From an uncultured Lachnospiraceae bacterium (lineage in GTDB: Bacteria; Bacillota; Clostridia; Lachnospirales; Lachnospiraceae), in the NCBI GenBank assembly GCA_902779355.1, contig CACZBF010000006.1:1-64000 (forward strand): 64,000 bases of DNA, read 5' to 3'. The translations under genes were made by a program, and so were the position numbers. Below, piece after piece: positions 16,369 through 25,293 of this stretch. Each line of letters starts with the position of its first letter. Positions within the stretch are counted from its first letter, which is position 1. The notes beneath the pieces were generated by a model that was not told where the DNA came from, did no database searches, and saw only the letters and a list, made by a program, of their open reading frames with translations.

Positions 16369-16784
16369 CTAAAGAGTACGATGCTTAACCCTGGAAACTG
16401 CTTCGCATTTCCGGAGCTTGTCAGCTTCCCCTTCATCCGCATCCAGTTTCAGATAGATCTTCGCTGTTTTCTTCAGGTATTTCTTTGCATTTAGGCTGTA
16501 CAGAAAAGAAAAAAGGTTTAGGTGACAAAGATTTAGCACATCGATTTCGTCCGCGTGTTTCTTCAGAAAGCGTATTCCATCAATATATTTCCCAAATCGC
16601 TTTTTTATAAAAACAAGTCGAAGATGCTTTATCTCAGATCCATAATAGGGATACTCACCGTTTTGGTAGGTTACAAGATATGCCTTGACATCAGGAAAAC
16701 CGGATGCCAAGGCTTCCGGAATCATCCCCACATCCTTTCACAGATTGATATTTTCAGTGCATGTAAATAATGTATAATAATCCA
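16369..16784 (-). pseudogene. truncated copy of the GT4 gene at 19191-20285
   Basis: The product aligns residue by residue with the first 140 residues of the downstream-lying intact transferase (shared blocks GMIPEALASGF, VTYQNGEYP, KRFGKYIDGIRFLK, KIYLKLDADEGE). An in-frame TGA follows codon 15 (MDYYTLFTCTENINL*), a TAG follows HRTL, and the remaining two-thirds are gone. Reading could restart at the Met after the first stop, but the product would lack the whole C-terminal domain. This is an old partial duplication or a relic of an earlier cluster version. Confidence 0.9.
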
Positions 16785-16921
16785 TGTCACCCTTTGCACA
16801 ACCTGTGCCGTATATGAGCAAATAGGTGAAAATGCGATGCCTCTCCTCTCTGTAATCTACTACATCATCGATATAATCCGTACTACTACAAACGGAATAG
16901 TGATTTTTCTTTGTTTGTAGA

Positions 16922-17833
16922 TTATACTCTCAGATTCTTCATCTCTTCCACATAATTACTTGCACTTTCTGACTGCAACACATATACTGCCATCAAAAAG
17001 AGCTTATCATATACTACCTTCTTGCGTTTCCCTCTCAGACTAACCTGTGTTTTTGTATTATGTCTTATTCCAAAACTATTCATATCGGCAAAGAATTCTT
17101 CACTAACAGCACCGCAACCCTTTATCTTGTATTCTTTCCTTCTTGGTTCCATATACTTATAAACCTCTGTAAGTGCTGACTTCTTAAAATCTAGATCATT
17201 CTCATTTCTGATATCGAAATACGCAAGCAATATATCGCTAAGTTTTGGTGCTGCAATTATGGCAGCATCTACTTGTGCATTCCGTTTGGTAATGTAATAT
17301 TTGAAGCAGTTCTCATCAGCTTCCTCTCGAATTGTCATGTTGCAACATTGTTCTAAAATGTATTCAGCATTTGCAAGCATTCTTTCAGACTCATTTTGAA
17401 CATTTCTCTTTTTCGAAAGCAAATTATAGTGCAAATCTATCTTGTCATTAGAATCTTGTCGTGGAGCCCAGTAAAGAAGATTAATAAGAAGTTCGAAAGC
17501 AAGCAACAAATCGTGATCTTTCCTTGGGTTCGTGATATCCACACCAATGTCCTGTAGATAGTCATCAATACTGACCGCCCCACATCTATATGGCCAAAAG
17601 CGTATGCATCGATTTAAAAAACCGAACATCTTATAATGATTCCCCGTGGATGTGACAACCTCTGTTTGAAGATCTTCAAAGAACTTTGTGAATTCTGCCG
17701 AAAAGTCTTTTCTTCTTTCTATTTCAAAAATTGATGTCATAACGTCCCCTGCCATCTGCGAACATTGACCAAACTCCCCTTTAAATCCGCAGCTTCCATA
17801 TGTTAGTCTCAACCACCAGTACCTATCTGTCAT
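16922..17833 (-). CDS. hypothetical protein, 303 aa, possible accessory/defence gene
   Basis: I do not recognise this family. The protein is mostly alpha-helical by composition and Cys-rich for a cytoplasmic protein. It has no membrane segments and a C-terminal block SFGIRHNTKTQVSLRGKRKK followed by a hydrophobic helix (LFLMAVYVLQ). That layout vaguely recalls HEPN/abortive-infection C-termini, but no RNase motif can be pointed out. Its start overlaps the end of a truncated upstream frame by 9 nt, so it was the second gene of an operon. It is more A+T-rich than the sugar genes around it, which suggests separate origin. Confidence 0.55.
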   Translation of the reverse strand: MTDRYWWLRLTYGSCGFKGEFGQCSQMAGDVMTSIFEIERRKDFSAEFTKFFEDLQTEVVTSTGNHYKMFGFLNRCIRFWPYRCGAVSIDDYLQDIGVDITNPRKDHDLLLAFELLINLLYWAPRQDSNDKIDLHYNLLSKKRNVQNESERMLANAEYILEQCCNMTIREEADENCFKYYITKRNAQVDAAIIAAPKLSDILLAYFDIRNENDLDFKKSALTEVYKYMEPRRKEYKIKGCGAVSEEFFADMNSFGIRHNTKTQVSLRGKRKKVVYDKLFLMAVYVLQSESASNYVEEMKNLRV

Positions 17834-17957
17834 ACCACTTAATAGCAGTTACTTCTTCAGAATTTTCACCTCTAAAGTGTCTATCAAATTGTGAAATATC
17901 ATTAGGTACAATCTCTATACTATATCCTTTATTATCCGAATGTATGACACATATTCT
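17823..17957 (-). pseudogene. 3' remnant of the gene upstream of the 303-aa protein
   Basis: Forty-four in-frame codons (KVRICVIHSDNKGYSIEIV...) end at TAG (17823-17825) inside the first codons of the next gene. There is no start codon, and a stop precedes the frame. Composition matches the A+T-rich downstream gene. It appears to be the leftover of a two-gene cassette whose first gene was deleted where it joins the epimerase gene. Confidence 0.55.
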
Positions 17958-17975
17958 TACTTTCTAATTTAAAAC

Positions 17976-19085
17976 TTACAAGGACTGATTATTTCCCCCA
18001 TCCATATACTCCCGATACCACTCTGCAAACCGCCGCAAGCCCGTCCGAAGATCTGTCGTGGGGCGGAAATCATAATCCCGTTCCAGCGCAGCTGTATCCG
18101 CATAGGTCACCGGCACGTCTCCGGGCTGCATGGCAACCAACTCCTCGTGTGCTTGAAAATCAAAATCCTTCGGCAGAATCTCTGCTCTAACCAGTTCTTC
18201 TTCCAGAATATGCACGAAATCCAAGAGGTTCTCCGCATGACCGCCGCCGATATTATAGATTGCATACGGCGGAACCGGAAGTCCGTCTTCGCCGGTACTT
18301 CGTTCCGGCGCTCCCTGCATCACACGATATACGCCTTCCACGATATCATCCACATAGGTAAAATCTCGTTTGCAATTCCCATAATTAAAGATCTTGATTG
18401 TCTCGCCTCTTCGCAATTTCTCTGTAAACGAAAAATATGCCATATCAGTTCTCCCAGCCGATCCGTAGACTGTAAAGAAACGCAGTCCTGTGGATGGGAT
18501 ATCATATAGCTTTGCATATGCATGCGCCATCAATTCATCGGATTTTTTGCTTGCTGCATAGAGAGATACCGGATGATCCACGTTGTCTTCCACGGCAAAA
18601 GGAACTTTCTTATTTCCGCCATACACCGAAGAACTACTGGCATAGACAAAGTGCTCCAAATAATCATCGTGTCTGCACGCTTCCAGTATATTCAGGAAAC
18701 CAACCAGATTGCTATTGAGATATGCATAGGGATTCTCGATGCTGTAGCGAACGCCTGCCTGCGCTGCGAAATTTACCACGACAGAAGGTTGGTATATCTG
18801 AAAAATCCGGTCGATCGCTACTTTATCTGCGAGATCCGTTTTTTCAAAGATCCATTTTGTGCCGTTTTCTTTCCCATGAATCTCCTCAGCCTCGCAGATC
18901 TTGGAAAGTCTCCACTCCTTCATGGCTACCGGATTATAGTCATTCAAATTGTCCAGCCCGATCACCGTACTGCCATGACACTCTCTCAGCAGCCGCAATG
19001 ACAGGTTTGATCCGATAAAGCCGGCCGCTCCGGTAACCAAAATTGTCTTGTTATTCAGATCTACCTTGTTTTTTCCCCTCATCAT
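17976..19085 (-). CDS. UDP-glucuronate 4-epimerase family protein
   Basis: Extended short-chain dehydrogenase of 369 residues. It has the NAD-binding GAAGFIGS motif (about 19-26), VVVNFAAQAGVRYSIENP (the signature that separates UDP-glucuronate 4-epimerases), the SSSSVYG strand, catalytic YAASK (Tyr and Lys present), and the GLRFFTVYG and DFTYVDDI blocks. It should interconvert UDP-glucuronate and UDP-galacturonate for polysaccharide assembly. A 5' fragment of a close relative lies at 7486-7611. The start could be either of two adjacent ATGs. Confidence 0.88.
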   Translation of the reverse strand: MMRGKNKVDLNNKTILVTGAAGFIGSNLSLRLLRECHGSTVIGLDNLNDYNPVAMKEWRLSKICEAEEIHGKENGTKWIFEKTDLADKVAIDRIFQIYQPSVVVNFAAQAGVRYSIENPYAYLNSNLVGFLNILEACRHDDYLEHFVYASSSSVYGGNKKVPFAVEDNVDHPVSLYAASKKSDELMAHAYAKLYDIPSTGLRFFTVYGSAGRTDMAYFSFTEKLRRGETIKIFNYGNCKRDFTYVDDIVEGVYRVMQGAPERSTGEDGLPVPPYAIYNIGGGHAENLLDFVHILEEELVRAEILPKDFDFQAHEELVAMQPGDVPVTYADTAALERDYDFRPTTDLRTGLRRFAEWYREYMDGGNNQSL

Positions 19086-19190
19086 ATTTCTCTCATCTGT
19101 TAACGTCAGTATAAATCTGACTCAATCCATACTAATCCGACTCGTCTTCCTACTCGATCGTTGCTTGCGGCAAACATTACATTCCTTCTG

Positions 19191-20285
19191 TTACGAAATA
19201 ATCAGCCGATACAACCTCTTTACAATATTATTCCACGAATACTGCTCTTTTGTCACTCGAAATCCCTCTTTGCAAAGCGCGTTCCAATCCGGTTCAGTCT
19301 TGATATTTCGAGTGATGGCTTCTGTCCATGCATCAACTGTGTCCTCTGCAATAATCTCTCCATTTTTTCCATTTTCGATGATATCATAAGAAAGCGGCAC
19401 ATACGAGGACGTCAGCAAGTAACAACCCGCCTGATAAGCTTCCAGCAAAGCCAAACCAAAGCTCTCCCATCTGGAAGGAAAGGCAAAAAATTTCGCCATC
19501 TCATATTCTTCTTGTAGCAGCACTTGATCTTTGATTTCTCCGACAAGCTCGATCCGTTTTCCGACCTCTGGATTTTTCTCTTGCAGTTTCTTTATCTTTT
19601 CCGCAAATTCCGCAGTGTAGATTCCAACCAGCCTTAATTGATAATTGTGGGTATCCATGGATGCCAAAAAAGCATCTATCAGAAGTTCTGTATGCTTCTG
19701 ATATGTTCCCAAGCGACCTACCGTGAGGATTCTATCCCATTTGTTACCACATGCGGGATGGTCACGCTCTCCATAGACCCCATCAGGGATATACTCAATC
19801 TTTGCATCTGTTTCTTTCTGTAGCCTGTCAACCAGATACTTCGTTTCCGCCGACACGTAATCAGCCATCCGAAGGGTACGATGCTTCACCCAGGCAACCG
19901 GCCCATGTTTCCGGAGTTTTCCTACTTCCCCTTCATCCGCATCCAGCTTCAAATAGATCTTTGCTGTATTCTTCAGATATTTTTTAGCCGCCAGACAGTA
20001 TAAATACGAAGAGAGATTCAGGTGATAGAGATTCAGCACATCAATTTCATCTGCATGCTCTTTCAGAAAGCGTATCCCATCGATATATTTTCCGAAACGT
20101 TTCTTCAAAAAAACAAGCTGCAGGTGTTTGATCTCCGTTCCATAGAAAGGATACTCGCCATTTTGATATGTTACCAGAATTGCTTTTACATCAGAAAAAC
20201 CGGACGCCAATGCTTCCGGAATCATTCCCACATCTTTTAATAGATGGATATTTTCAGTGCGTGTGAATAATGTATAAAAGTTCAT
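19191..20285 (-). CDS. GT4-family glycosyltransferase
   Basis: Retaining GT-B transferase of 364 residues. The C-terminal donor domain is clear: DRILTVGRLGTYQKHTELLI, LRLVGIYTAEF, then AKFFAFPSRWESFGLALLEAYQAG with the E-x7-E pair, and a final WNNIVKRLYRLI helix. It probably adds one sugar of the repeat unit. A truncated, stop-containing copy of its first third is at 16369-16784. It sits between the epimerase gene and a broken membrane-protein gene on the same strand. Confidence 0.87.
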   Translation of the reverse strand: MNFYTLFTRTENIHLLKDVGMIPEALASGFSDVKAILVTYQNGEYPFYGTEIKHLQLVFLKKRFGKYIDGIRFLKEHADEIDVLNLYHLNLSSYLYCLAAKKYLKNTAKIYLKLDADEGEVGKLRKHGPVAWVKHRTLRMADYVSAETKYLVDRLQKETDAKIEYIPDGVYGERDHPACGNKWDRILTVGRLGTYQKHTELLIDAFLASMDTHNYQLRLVGIYTAEFAEKIKKLQEKNPEVGKRIELVGEIKDQVLLQEEYEMAKFFAFPSRWESFGLALLEAYQAGCYLLTSSYVPLSYDIIENGKNGEIIAEDTVDAWTEAITRNIKTEPDWNALCKEGFRVTKEQYSWNNIVKRLYRLIIS

Positions 20286-20608
20286 ATTGCCCTTTGAATC
20301 ATGAATAATTTGAATATACTTTTACTGCTCATGTATCCAACAATCTCGATAATCCTTATACTGATACACCTGTTTGCTTCTCTGTTTTGCCTGTATTGCG
20401 GAGTATATATTTGTGTTACAAAGTAGATAAAGTTTATGATAAATCCCACTGCAAGCTCAAACAATCAACAAACCCATTTCCTAGCATGTGGAAACCATTC
20501 TTCCTGATCCAATGTCAAGATATAAATAATGCAAATCAAAGCCGCGACACAAAAACAAGAGAATATGATTTTATTTTTCTTTACAAACTCTCTCATGACG
20601 CGATACAT
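20282..20608 (-). pseudogene. small two-helix membrane protein with an in-frame TGA
   Basis: From ATG 20606-20608 the frame reads MYRVMREFVKKNKIIFSC then a hydrophobic helix, LDQEEWFPHARKW, a TGA at 20465-20467, and, still in frame, FELAVGFIINFIYFVTQIYTP with a cytoplasmic tail to the TGA at 20282. The two halves make a coherent protein of about 108 residues with two membrane helices, so the stop is a disabling point mutation. It overlaps the start of the GT4 gene by 4 nt. The function is unknown; such small membrane proteins are common in exopolysaccharide clusters. Confidence 0.7.
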
Positions 20609-20726
20609 CTCCACTTCTGTTTATCATATGCTAAAATTTCCCACGCAAAAAAGGGTGCTGAAATAAAATATCAACAATCAGTGGAAAAAAGGCAAAATAC
20701 GAGAATTAACCCCCATCGTGGTCTAC

Positions 20727-21794
20727 CTACAAATACTCTGTCTCCCCGCATTCCTTCAACGCATCCGTAATCATCTTCACTTCCTGCGCCCGATTCTTAT
20801 CGCAGACCAAAATCGCGTCCTCCGTCTCTACGATGATGAGGTTCTGTACGCCGAGCGTCGCGATCAACCGTTTCCCGGAATAAGTTACACAACCTTTCGT
20901 ATCAATTGTCACATGCTTTCCGACAAAAATATTGCCGTTTTCATCCGATGGATGGAGCACGCCGAGATTATCCCAGGAGCCAACATCATCCCAGCCCATA
21001 TCTGCCGGGATTACTTTCACATCCTTACTCTTTTCTAGAATGCCATAATCTATCGAAATCGAGGGAATCCTGGGATAGATATTCTGTATCACAGTTTCTT
21101 CTTCCGGAGTATTCATCGCTTCACCGATCTTCGCAAGACACGCATAAACCTCCGGCAATAGTTTTTCAAAATGAGAAAGAATCACAGAAGCTTTCCAAAT
21201 AAACATTCCGGAATTCCAAACATAATCTCCGCTTTTCACATATTCTTCCGCAACCGGCAATTCCGGCTTTTCTTTGAACGCCAATACTGGATAGGCTTTC
21301 TCCTTTACTGTACGATTATAACGTATATATCCATAGCCGGTGGATGGATAAGCAGGACGAATCCCTAGGGTCAGAAGACAGTCCTCATCTTCTGCAACTT
21401 CCTGCGCCAGATGGATGATGCGTGCAAAAGCGTCCCAATCTTGCACAGAATGATCTGATGGAAAAATACACATGATGCCATCGCCATATTTCTTTACGAT
21501 CTCCATAGCGGCATAGCCGATGCAGGCTGCCGTATTCCGGGCACAGGGTTCAGACAAGATATGATCTCCCGTCAGTCTGCCTTCTGTCACAGTTTTCATC
21601 TTCGGCACCTGATCCATATTGGTCACCACAAAGATATCTGTTTTCTCACAGATCAGTGAAACCCTGTCAATCGTCTCATTGATCATCCGGTCTTTCCCGC
21701 TGAGATTCAAGAGCTGTTTTGGCTCCACATGCCTTGATAGCGGCCAAAAACGCGTCCCTCCTCCGCCGGCCATGATTACCCCATATGCTTTCAT
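20727..21794 (-). CDS. manC: mannose-1-phosphate guanylyltransferase
   Basis: Makes GDP-mannose from GTP and mannose-1-phosphate. The 355-residue protein has the signature GGGGTRFWPLSR (11-22) with PKQLL, the FPSDHSV metal/base region, FKEKPELP, and the ISIDYGILEKS block. It ends without the cupin isomerase domain seen in bifunctional ManC proteins, so it is the short type. The ATG overlaps the stop of the acyltransferase gene (ATGA). A second guanylyltransferase domain occurs in the fusion protein at 22941-25271, so this step is duplicated in the locus. Confidence 0.9.
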   Translation of the reverse strand: MKAYGVIMAGGGGTRFWPLSRHVEPKQLLNLSGKDRMINETIDRVSLICEKTDIFVVTNMDQVPKMKTVTEGRLTGDHILSEPCARNTAACIGYAAMEIVKKYGDGIMCIFPSDHSVQDWDAFARIIHLAQEVAEDEDCLLTLGIRPAYPSTGYGYIRYNRTVKEKAYPVLAFKEKPELPVAEEYVKSGDYVWNSGMFIWKASVILSHFEKLLPEVYACLAKIGEAMNTPEEETVIQNIYPRIPSISIDYGILEKSKDVKVIPADMGWDDVGSWDNLGVLHPSDENGNIFVGKHVTIDTKGCVTYSGKRLIATLGVQNLIIVETEDAILVCDKNRAQEVKMITDALKECGETEYL

Positions 21795-22882
21795 GTTGTT
21801 CCTCCGTCAATCAACCAATGCCACTTTTTCTTCCAGTCTATTTTCCCAAGCCATTCAAAAAGTAGATAGAACCCTATAGAAATCAAAATCGCACATAAAT
21901 ACAAAACCGGGTACTTTACATAATCCGGTGGATTCTTATGTAACAGTACCAAAAAATAATCTGCCCAATGTAACACCTGAATATGCAGAAGATAAAGTGG
22001 AAATGATACTTTTCCTAAAAACGAGAAGATAGGATGTTTAAAAAAACCATATTGTGTCTGAGGAAGAAACGAAAGAATAATGGCAAATGCAACCAAAAAC
22101 ATCATACCATATACTGCGTCCTCAACCGCTTGACTACACATAAAGGCTATGCACATCAAATAGATCCCGAATTCTATTACTCGTAACAAATTACAGAACC
22201 ATCCTTTGTATGAGCGTTTCGAAAGGACCTTCACTATTTCATAGCATACTCCACCCAATATCATGCAGTAAATAGCATACGTCACTCTATTCCCATATCC
22301 ATTTACATCCAGTGCTAAAAGGATGATAAAAACAATTGGGGAAATCACTCTACTCCACAATCTGTATTGGTATCGCATAATAGGAAACAAAATGATCTGA
22401 GCCAGAAAAAGTGCAGATAAAAACCAAGACGCTCCTACATAGTAGCCTATAGATGCCCCATCAAAAGAAAAACCAAGAGATCCCAGCAGGAGTATATTTT
22501 GTATGGAACACAAAGTTCCCTTTAATGCAGCAGTTATACCGACCTGAAAACAGTCCAATAACACGCACAGAAAAAATGCCGGCAAATACCATTTTATGTA
22601 TGAAGAATACTTACGAAGCAAAAAAGAAATATTATCTTTTGTTAAAGTTCCGATATTTGGTCTCGTTTGGCATTCTCTATCTTTTTGACTTATTCGCTCT
22701 ACAGAAAGCGCCAACAAATATCCTGATAGAATGAAAAAAAATCTAACGCCAAATGCCCCATTCTGCCCAAGGTATAAAGTATTGCCAAAGATCGAGAACT
22801 CTGCTCTGTATCCATAGTGAAGAAACATTATAAAAAGAGCAAAAACGAAGCGTAAAAAATCAACTTTCCCATTTCTTTTCAT
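21791..22882 (-). CDS. acyltransferase 3 family integral membrane protein
   Basis: Polytopic OafA/NolL-type acyltransferase with about ten membrane helices. The N-terminal pattern KVDFLRFVFALFIMFLHYGY contains the catalytic-type His, and GAFGVRFFFILSGYLL is the second conserved block. Such enzymes O-acetylate sugars of surface polymers across the membrane. The ATG at 22882 is preferred (AAGGAGAGG upstream, spacing slightly long); a GTG 33 bases upstream lies before that site. It is coupled to the following guanylyltransferase gene by ATGA. Confidence 0.85.
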   Translation of the reverse strand: MKRNGKVDFLRFVFALFIMFLHYGYRAEFSIFGNTLYLGQNGAFGVRFFFILSGYLLALSVERISQKDRECQTRPNIGTLTKDNISFLLRKYSSYIKWYLPAFFLCVLLDCFQVGITAALKGTLCSIQNILLLGSLGFSFDGASIGYYVGASWFLSALFLAQIILFPIMRYQYRLWSRVISPIVFIILLALDVNGYGNRVTYAIYCMILGGVCYEIVKVLSKRSYKGWFCNLLRVIEFGIYLMCIAFMCSQAVEDAVYGMMFLVAFAIILSFLPQTQYGFFKHPIFSFLGKVSFPLYLLHIQVLHWADYFLVLLHKNPPDYVKYPVLYLCAILISIGFYLLFEWLGKIDWKKKWHWLIDGGTT

Positions 22883-22940
22883 AAACGAAACAAACCTCTC
22901 CTTTGTATAAATCACGACTAATCATTTTGTCTTCATATAT

Positions 22941-25271
22941 TCATATATTCGTCGCGATAAAACTACACTTCCCCTGGATATGAATCCGTTTTCTTCCCGC
23001 ACGGATAAAAAAGCTATCTCCCGGATGAAGTTCACACACTTCCTGATGCACTTGCATACAGCCTTCTCCGGAAAGCACCACAATGGAACGAAATGAAGAA
23101 TCATCCATGGTAAGTACCACCTCTTCCTGTACATCATATTTCACACAACGGAAATACTTGCATTGGGCAAGAAGTTGCTCCGTGTAGCCTTCTTTTTGAA
23201 CCGGTTGCTGCACGCCACTCGTTTCCGGTATATATTGTGTTGTCTGTACCACATCCAACGCCTTTTCAATGTGAAGCTGTCTGTGGTTTCCATCCGCATC
23301 CACCCGATCATAGTCATAAACACGATACGTACTGTTGGAATTCTGCTGGATTTCTACAAGCAGAATTCCTGATCCGATCGCATGGATCGTTCCGGCAGGG
23401 ACAAATATCACATCTCCGGGTTTCACCGTCATCCGATTAAGCACCTCGGTAATCGTATGATCCGAAATCCGCTTCCGGAGTTCCTCTTTGCTCACATACC
23501 TGCTCAAACCGCAGTACAAATATGCATCCGGCTCCGTATCTAATATATACCAAACTTCGTTCTTTCCGAACTCCCCTTCGTTCACAAAAGCGTAATCATC
23601 GTCCGGATGGATCTGAATCGAAAGAGGCTGCTTTGCATCAATGAATTTGATCAGCACAGGGAACCGGTCAAACATTTCGCTTTTCCAGCCACAGACCGCG
23701 CTTTTCTGAGAGTGTACAAAAGCTCCGAATTTCATTTCGGAAAACGGTCCACCATCAATGACGCTCTGTCCATCCGGATGTGCGGAAAGCTCCCAGGATT
23801 CTGCCGTGATCTCATACGGACTCTCTTTGTGAAACACATCCTTTAACCGGTTGCCGCCCCACAGATAGTTCTGAAATGCCGGACGCAAGCGAAAGATCTC
23901 AGGCAACTCTGCCGGCTGCAGAGTGTCCTGTGTGGAATCCCGCATATCCCGTTCTTCTATCTCCGACCCGGTATCCACCTCAATCATGATTACTTCCGTG
24001 TCACCGGCATTGTACAATCTATGAGGTTTTCCGGGCAAAACATCGACACTCTCTCCATGAGATAGTTCCTGGTATTGGTGCGCAATCTCAATGGAGAGCG
24101 CACCGGATACTACGGTATATCGTTCCGTACGGCGCTCATGTATATGCCTCGACATGGATCTCCCGGGATACATCACGATCTTACGTATACGAAATCCACT
24201 GCCCTCCGACAGTACCTCTCTGGTTCCCCAAGGGCGGTATACCTTGGGATTCACTTCAAAATACTCCGAAAACTCTTCCTGATATTCATTCAGAATTCCC
24301 TTAATATCTTCCGCATCACTCTTATCAGTCACATAAAGTGCATTCGTGGTATTGACAATATAAAGATCTTTCAATCCGTTTGCAACCACAAGCTTCTCAG
24401 ATTCCGTATTGAGAATCGATGTATTCAGAGTGTCCTTTTTGATGATCCGCGTCTTTTCTGCCAGATCATATTCTTTTTCATAGGCTTCAAAGCTTCCGAT
24501 ATCACTCCAGGCGCTCTTCAGTTCCACTGCAAGGAGATTTTCGCTCTTTTCCAGAATCAGATGTTCAATACTGCCCGTGGGAAGCCGCTCTAACAAAGCG
24601 TTAGAAAGGAAAAACCGGTTCTCCTCTTCGGTTTGCAGGTCTTCTTCCGTAATCACAACCCCTGACAAATTATGATCTGCCTGCAGGATCGCCTGTTTCA
24701 TCGCTCCTGCCTTTGCCACAAACATCCCGCTGTGCCAAAGGGTTCCATCCTCCCGATACAGTTGTTCTGCCAGCGATTCTGCCGGTTTTTCTACAAATCT
24801 GATCACCTTGTGTTCATGACAACTGATATATCCGACACTTGTCCATGGTGATTCCGGAAGAATTCCCAGTAATACCGTATGCTCAATAGAAGTCAGTTCT
24901 TTAGCAGCCAGCACCGCATCGGAATAGCCCTCACCCTGTATCAACAAATCTGCCGGTGTAACAAAGATCTCTTCATTATCCGGCAAAAATGACAATACAG
25001 CAAATAGAGACGCTGCCGTTCCTCGCCCCTCTTCTTCCAAAAACATGCGATAAGACAGTCCCTGAAAATTTTGTAGCTGTCCTTCCACAACTGCACCATA
25101 TGCCTGATTCGTCAAGATCAGGAACTCCTCACACAAGGGTAGATTCCTCGTGATCGTTTCCTGAAAGAGCGATCGCTCCATACGGAAGTTCAGAAACTGT
25201 TTCGGAAAATCTTTTCGTGACAGCGGCCACAACCGATCTCCGGTTCCGCCTGCCAAAATTACGCATTTCAT
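22941..25271 (-). CDS. three-domain fusion: mannose-1-P guanylyltransferase / type II PMI cupin / type I mannose-6-P isomerase
   Basis: Protein of 776 residues, about twice the usual length. Residues 1 to about 345 are a GDP-mannose pyrophosphorylase (LAGGTGDRLWPLSRKDFPKQFL, FVTPADLLI, FVEKPAESL). About 345-455 is the cupin isomerase seen in bifunctional ManC (VYRPWGTREVL, GRSMSRHIHERRTERYTVVSG). From about 475 it is a class I phosphomannose isomerase (LWGGNRLKDVF, FIDAKQPLSIQIHPDD, PAGTIHAIGSGILLVEIQQ). It could take fructose-6-phosphate to GDP-mannose, except for the phosphomannomutase step. The first domain diverges from canonical (DLL instead of DH), so activity should be tested. Confidence 0.88.
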   Translation of the reverse strand: MKCVILAGGTGDRLWPLSRKDFPKQFLNFRMERSLFQETITRNLPLCEEFLILTNQAYGAVVEGQLQNFQGLSYRMFLEEEGRGTAASLFAVLSFLPDNEEIFVTPADLLIQGEGYSDAVLAAKELTSIEHTVLLGILPESPWTSVGYISCHEHKVIRFVEKPAESLAEQLYREDGTLWHSGMFVAKAGAMKQAILQADHNLSGVVITEEDLQTEEENRFFLSNALLERLPTGSIEHLILEKSENLLAVELKSAWSDIGSFEAYEKEYDLAEKTRIIKKDTLNTSILNTESEKLVVANGLKDLYIVNTTNALYVTDKSDAEDIKGILNEYQEEFSEYFEVNPKVYRPWGTREVLSEGSGFRIRKIVMYPGRSMSRHIHERRTERYTVVSGALSIEIAHQYQELSHGESVDVLPGKPHRLYNAGDTEVIMIEVDTGSEIEERDMRDSTQDTLQPAELPEIFRLRPAFQNYLWGGNRLKDVFHKESPYEITAESWELSAHPDGQSVIDGGPFSEMKFGAFVHSQKSAVCGWKSEMFDRFPVLIKFIDAKQPLSIQIHPDDDYAFVNEGEFGKNEVWYILDTEPDAYLYCGLSRYVSKEELRKRISDHTITEVLNRMTVKPGDVIFVPAGTIHAIGSGILLVEIQQNSNSTYRVYDYDRVDADGNHRQLHIEKALDVVQTTQYIPETSGVQQPVQKEGYTEQLLAQCKYFRCVKYDVQEEVVLTMDDSSFRSIVVLSGEGCMQVHQEVCELHPGDSFFIRAGRKRIHIQGKCSFIATNI

Positions 25272-25293
25272 CTTTCATCACCTGTCAACACAC

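Noticed and set aside
20465-20467. In-frame TGA as selenocysteine
   Set aside because: The protein has no redox motif, no SECIS-like hairpin is evident after the codon and a membrane-protein context makes a nonsense mutation far more likely.
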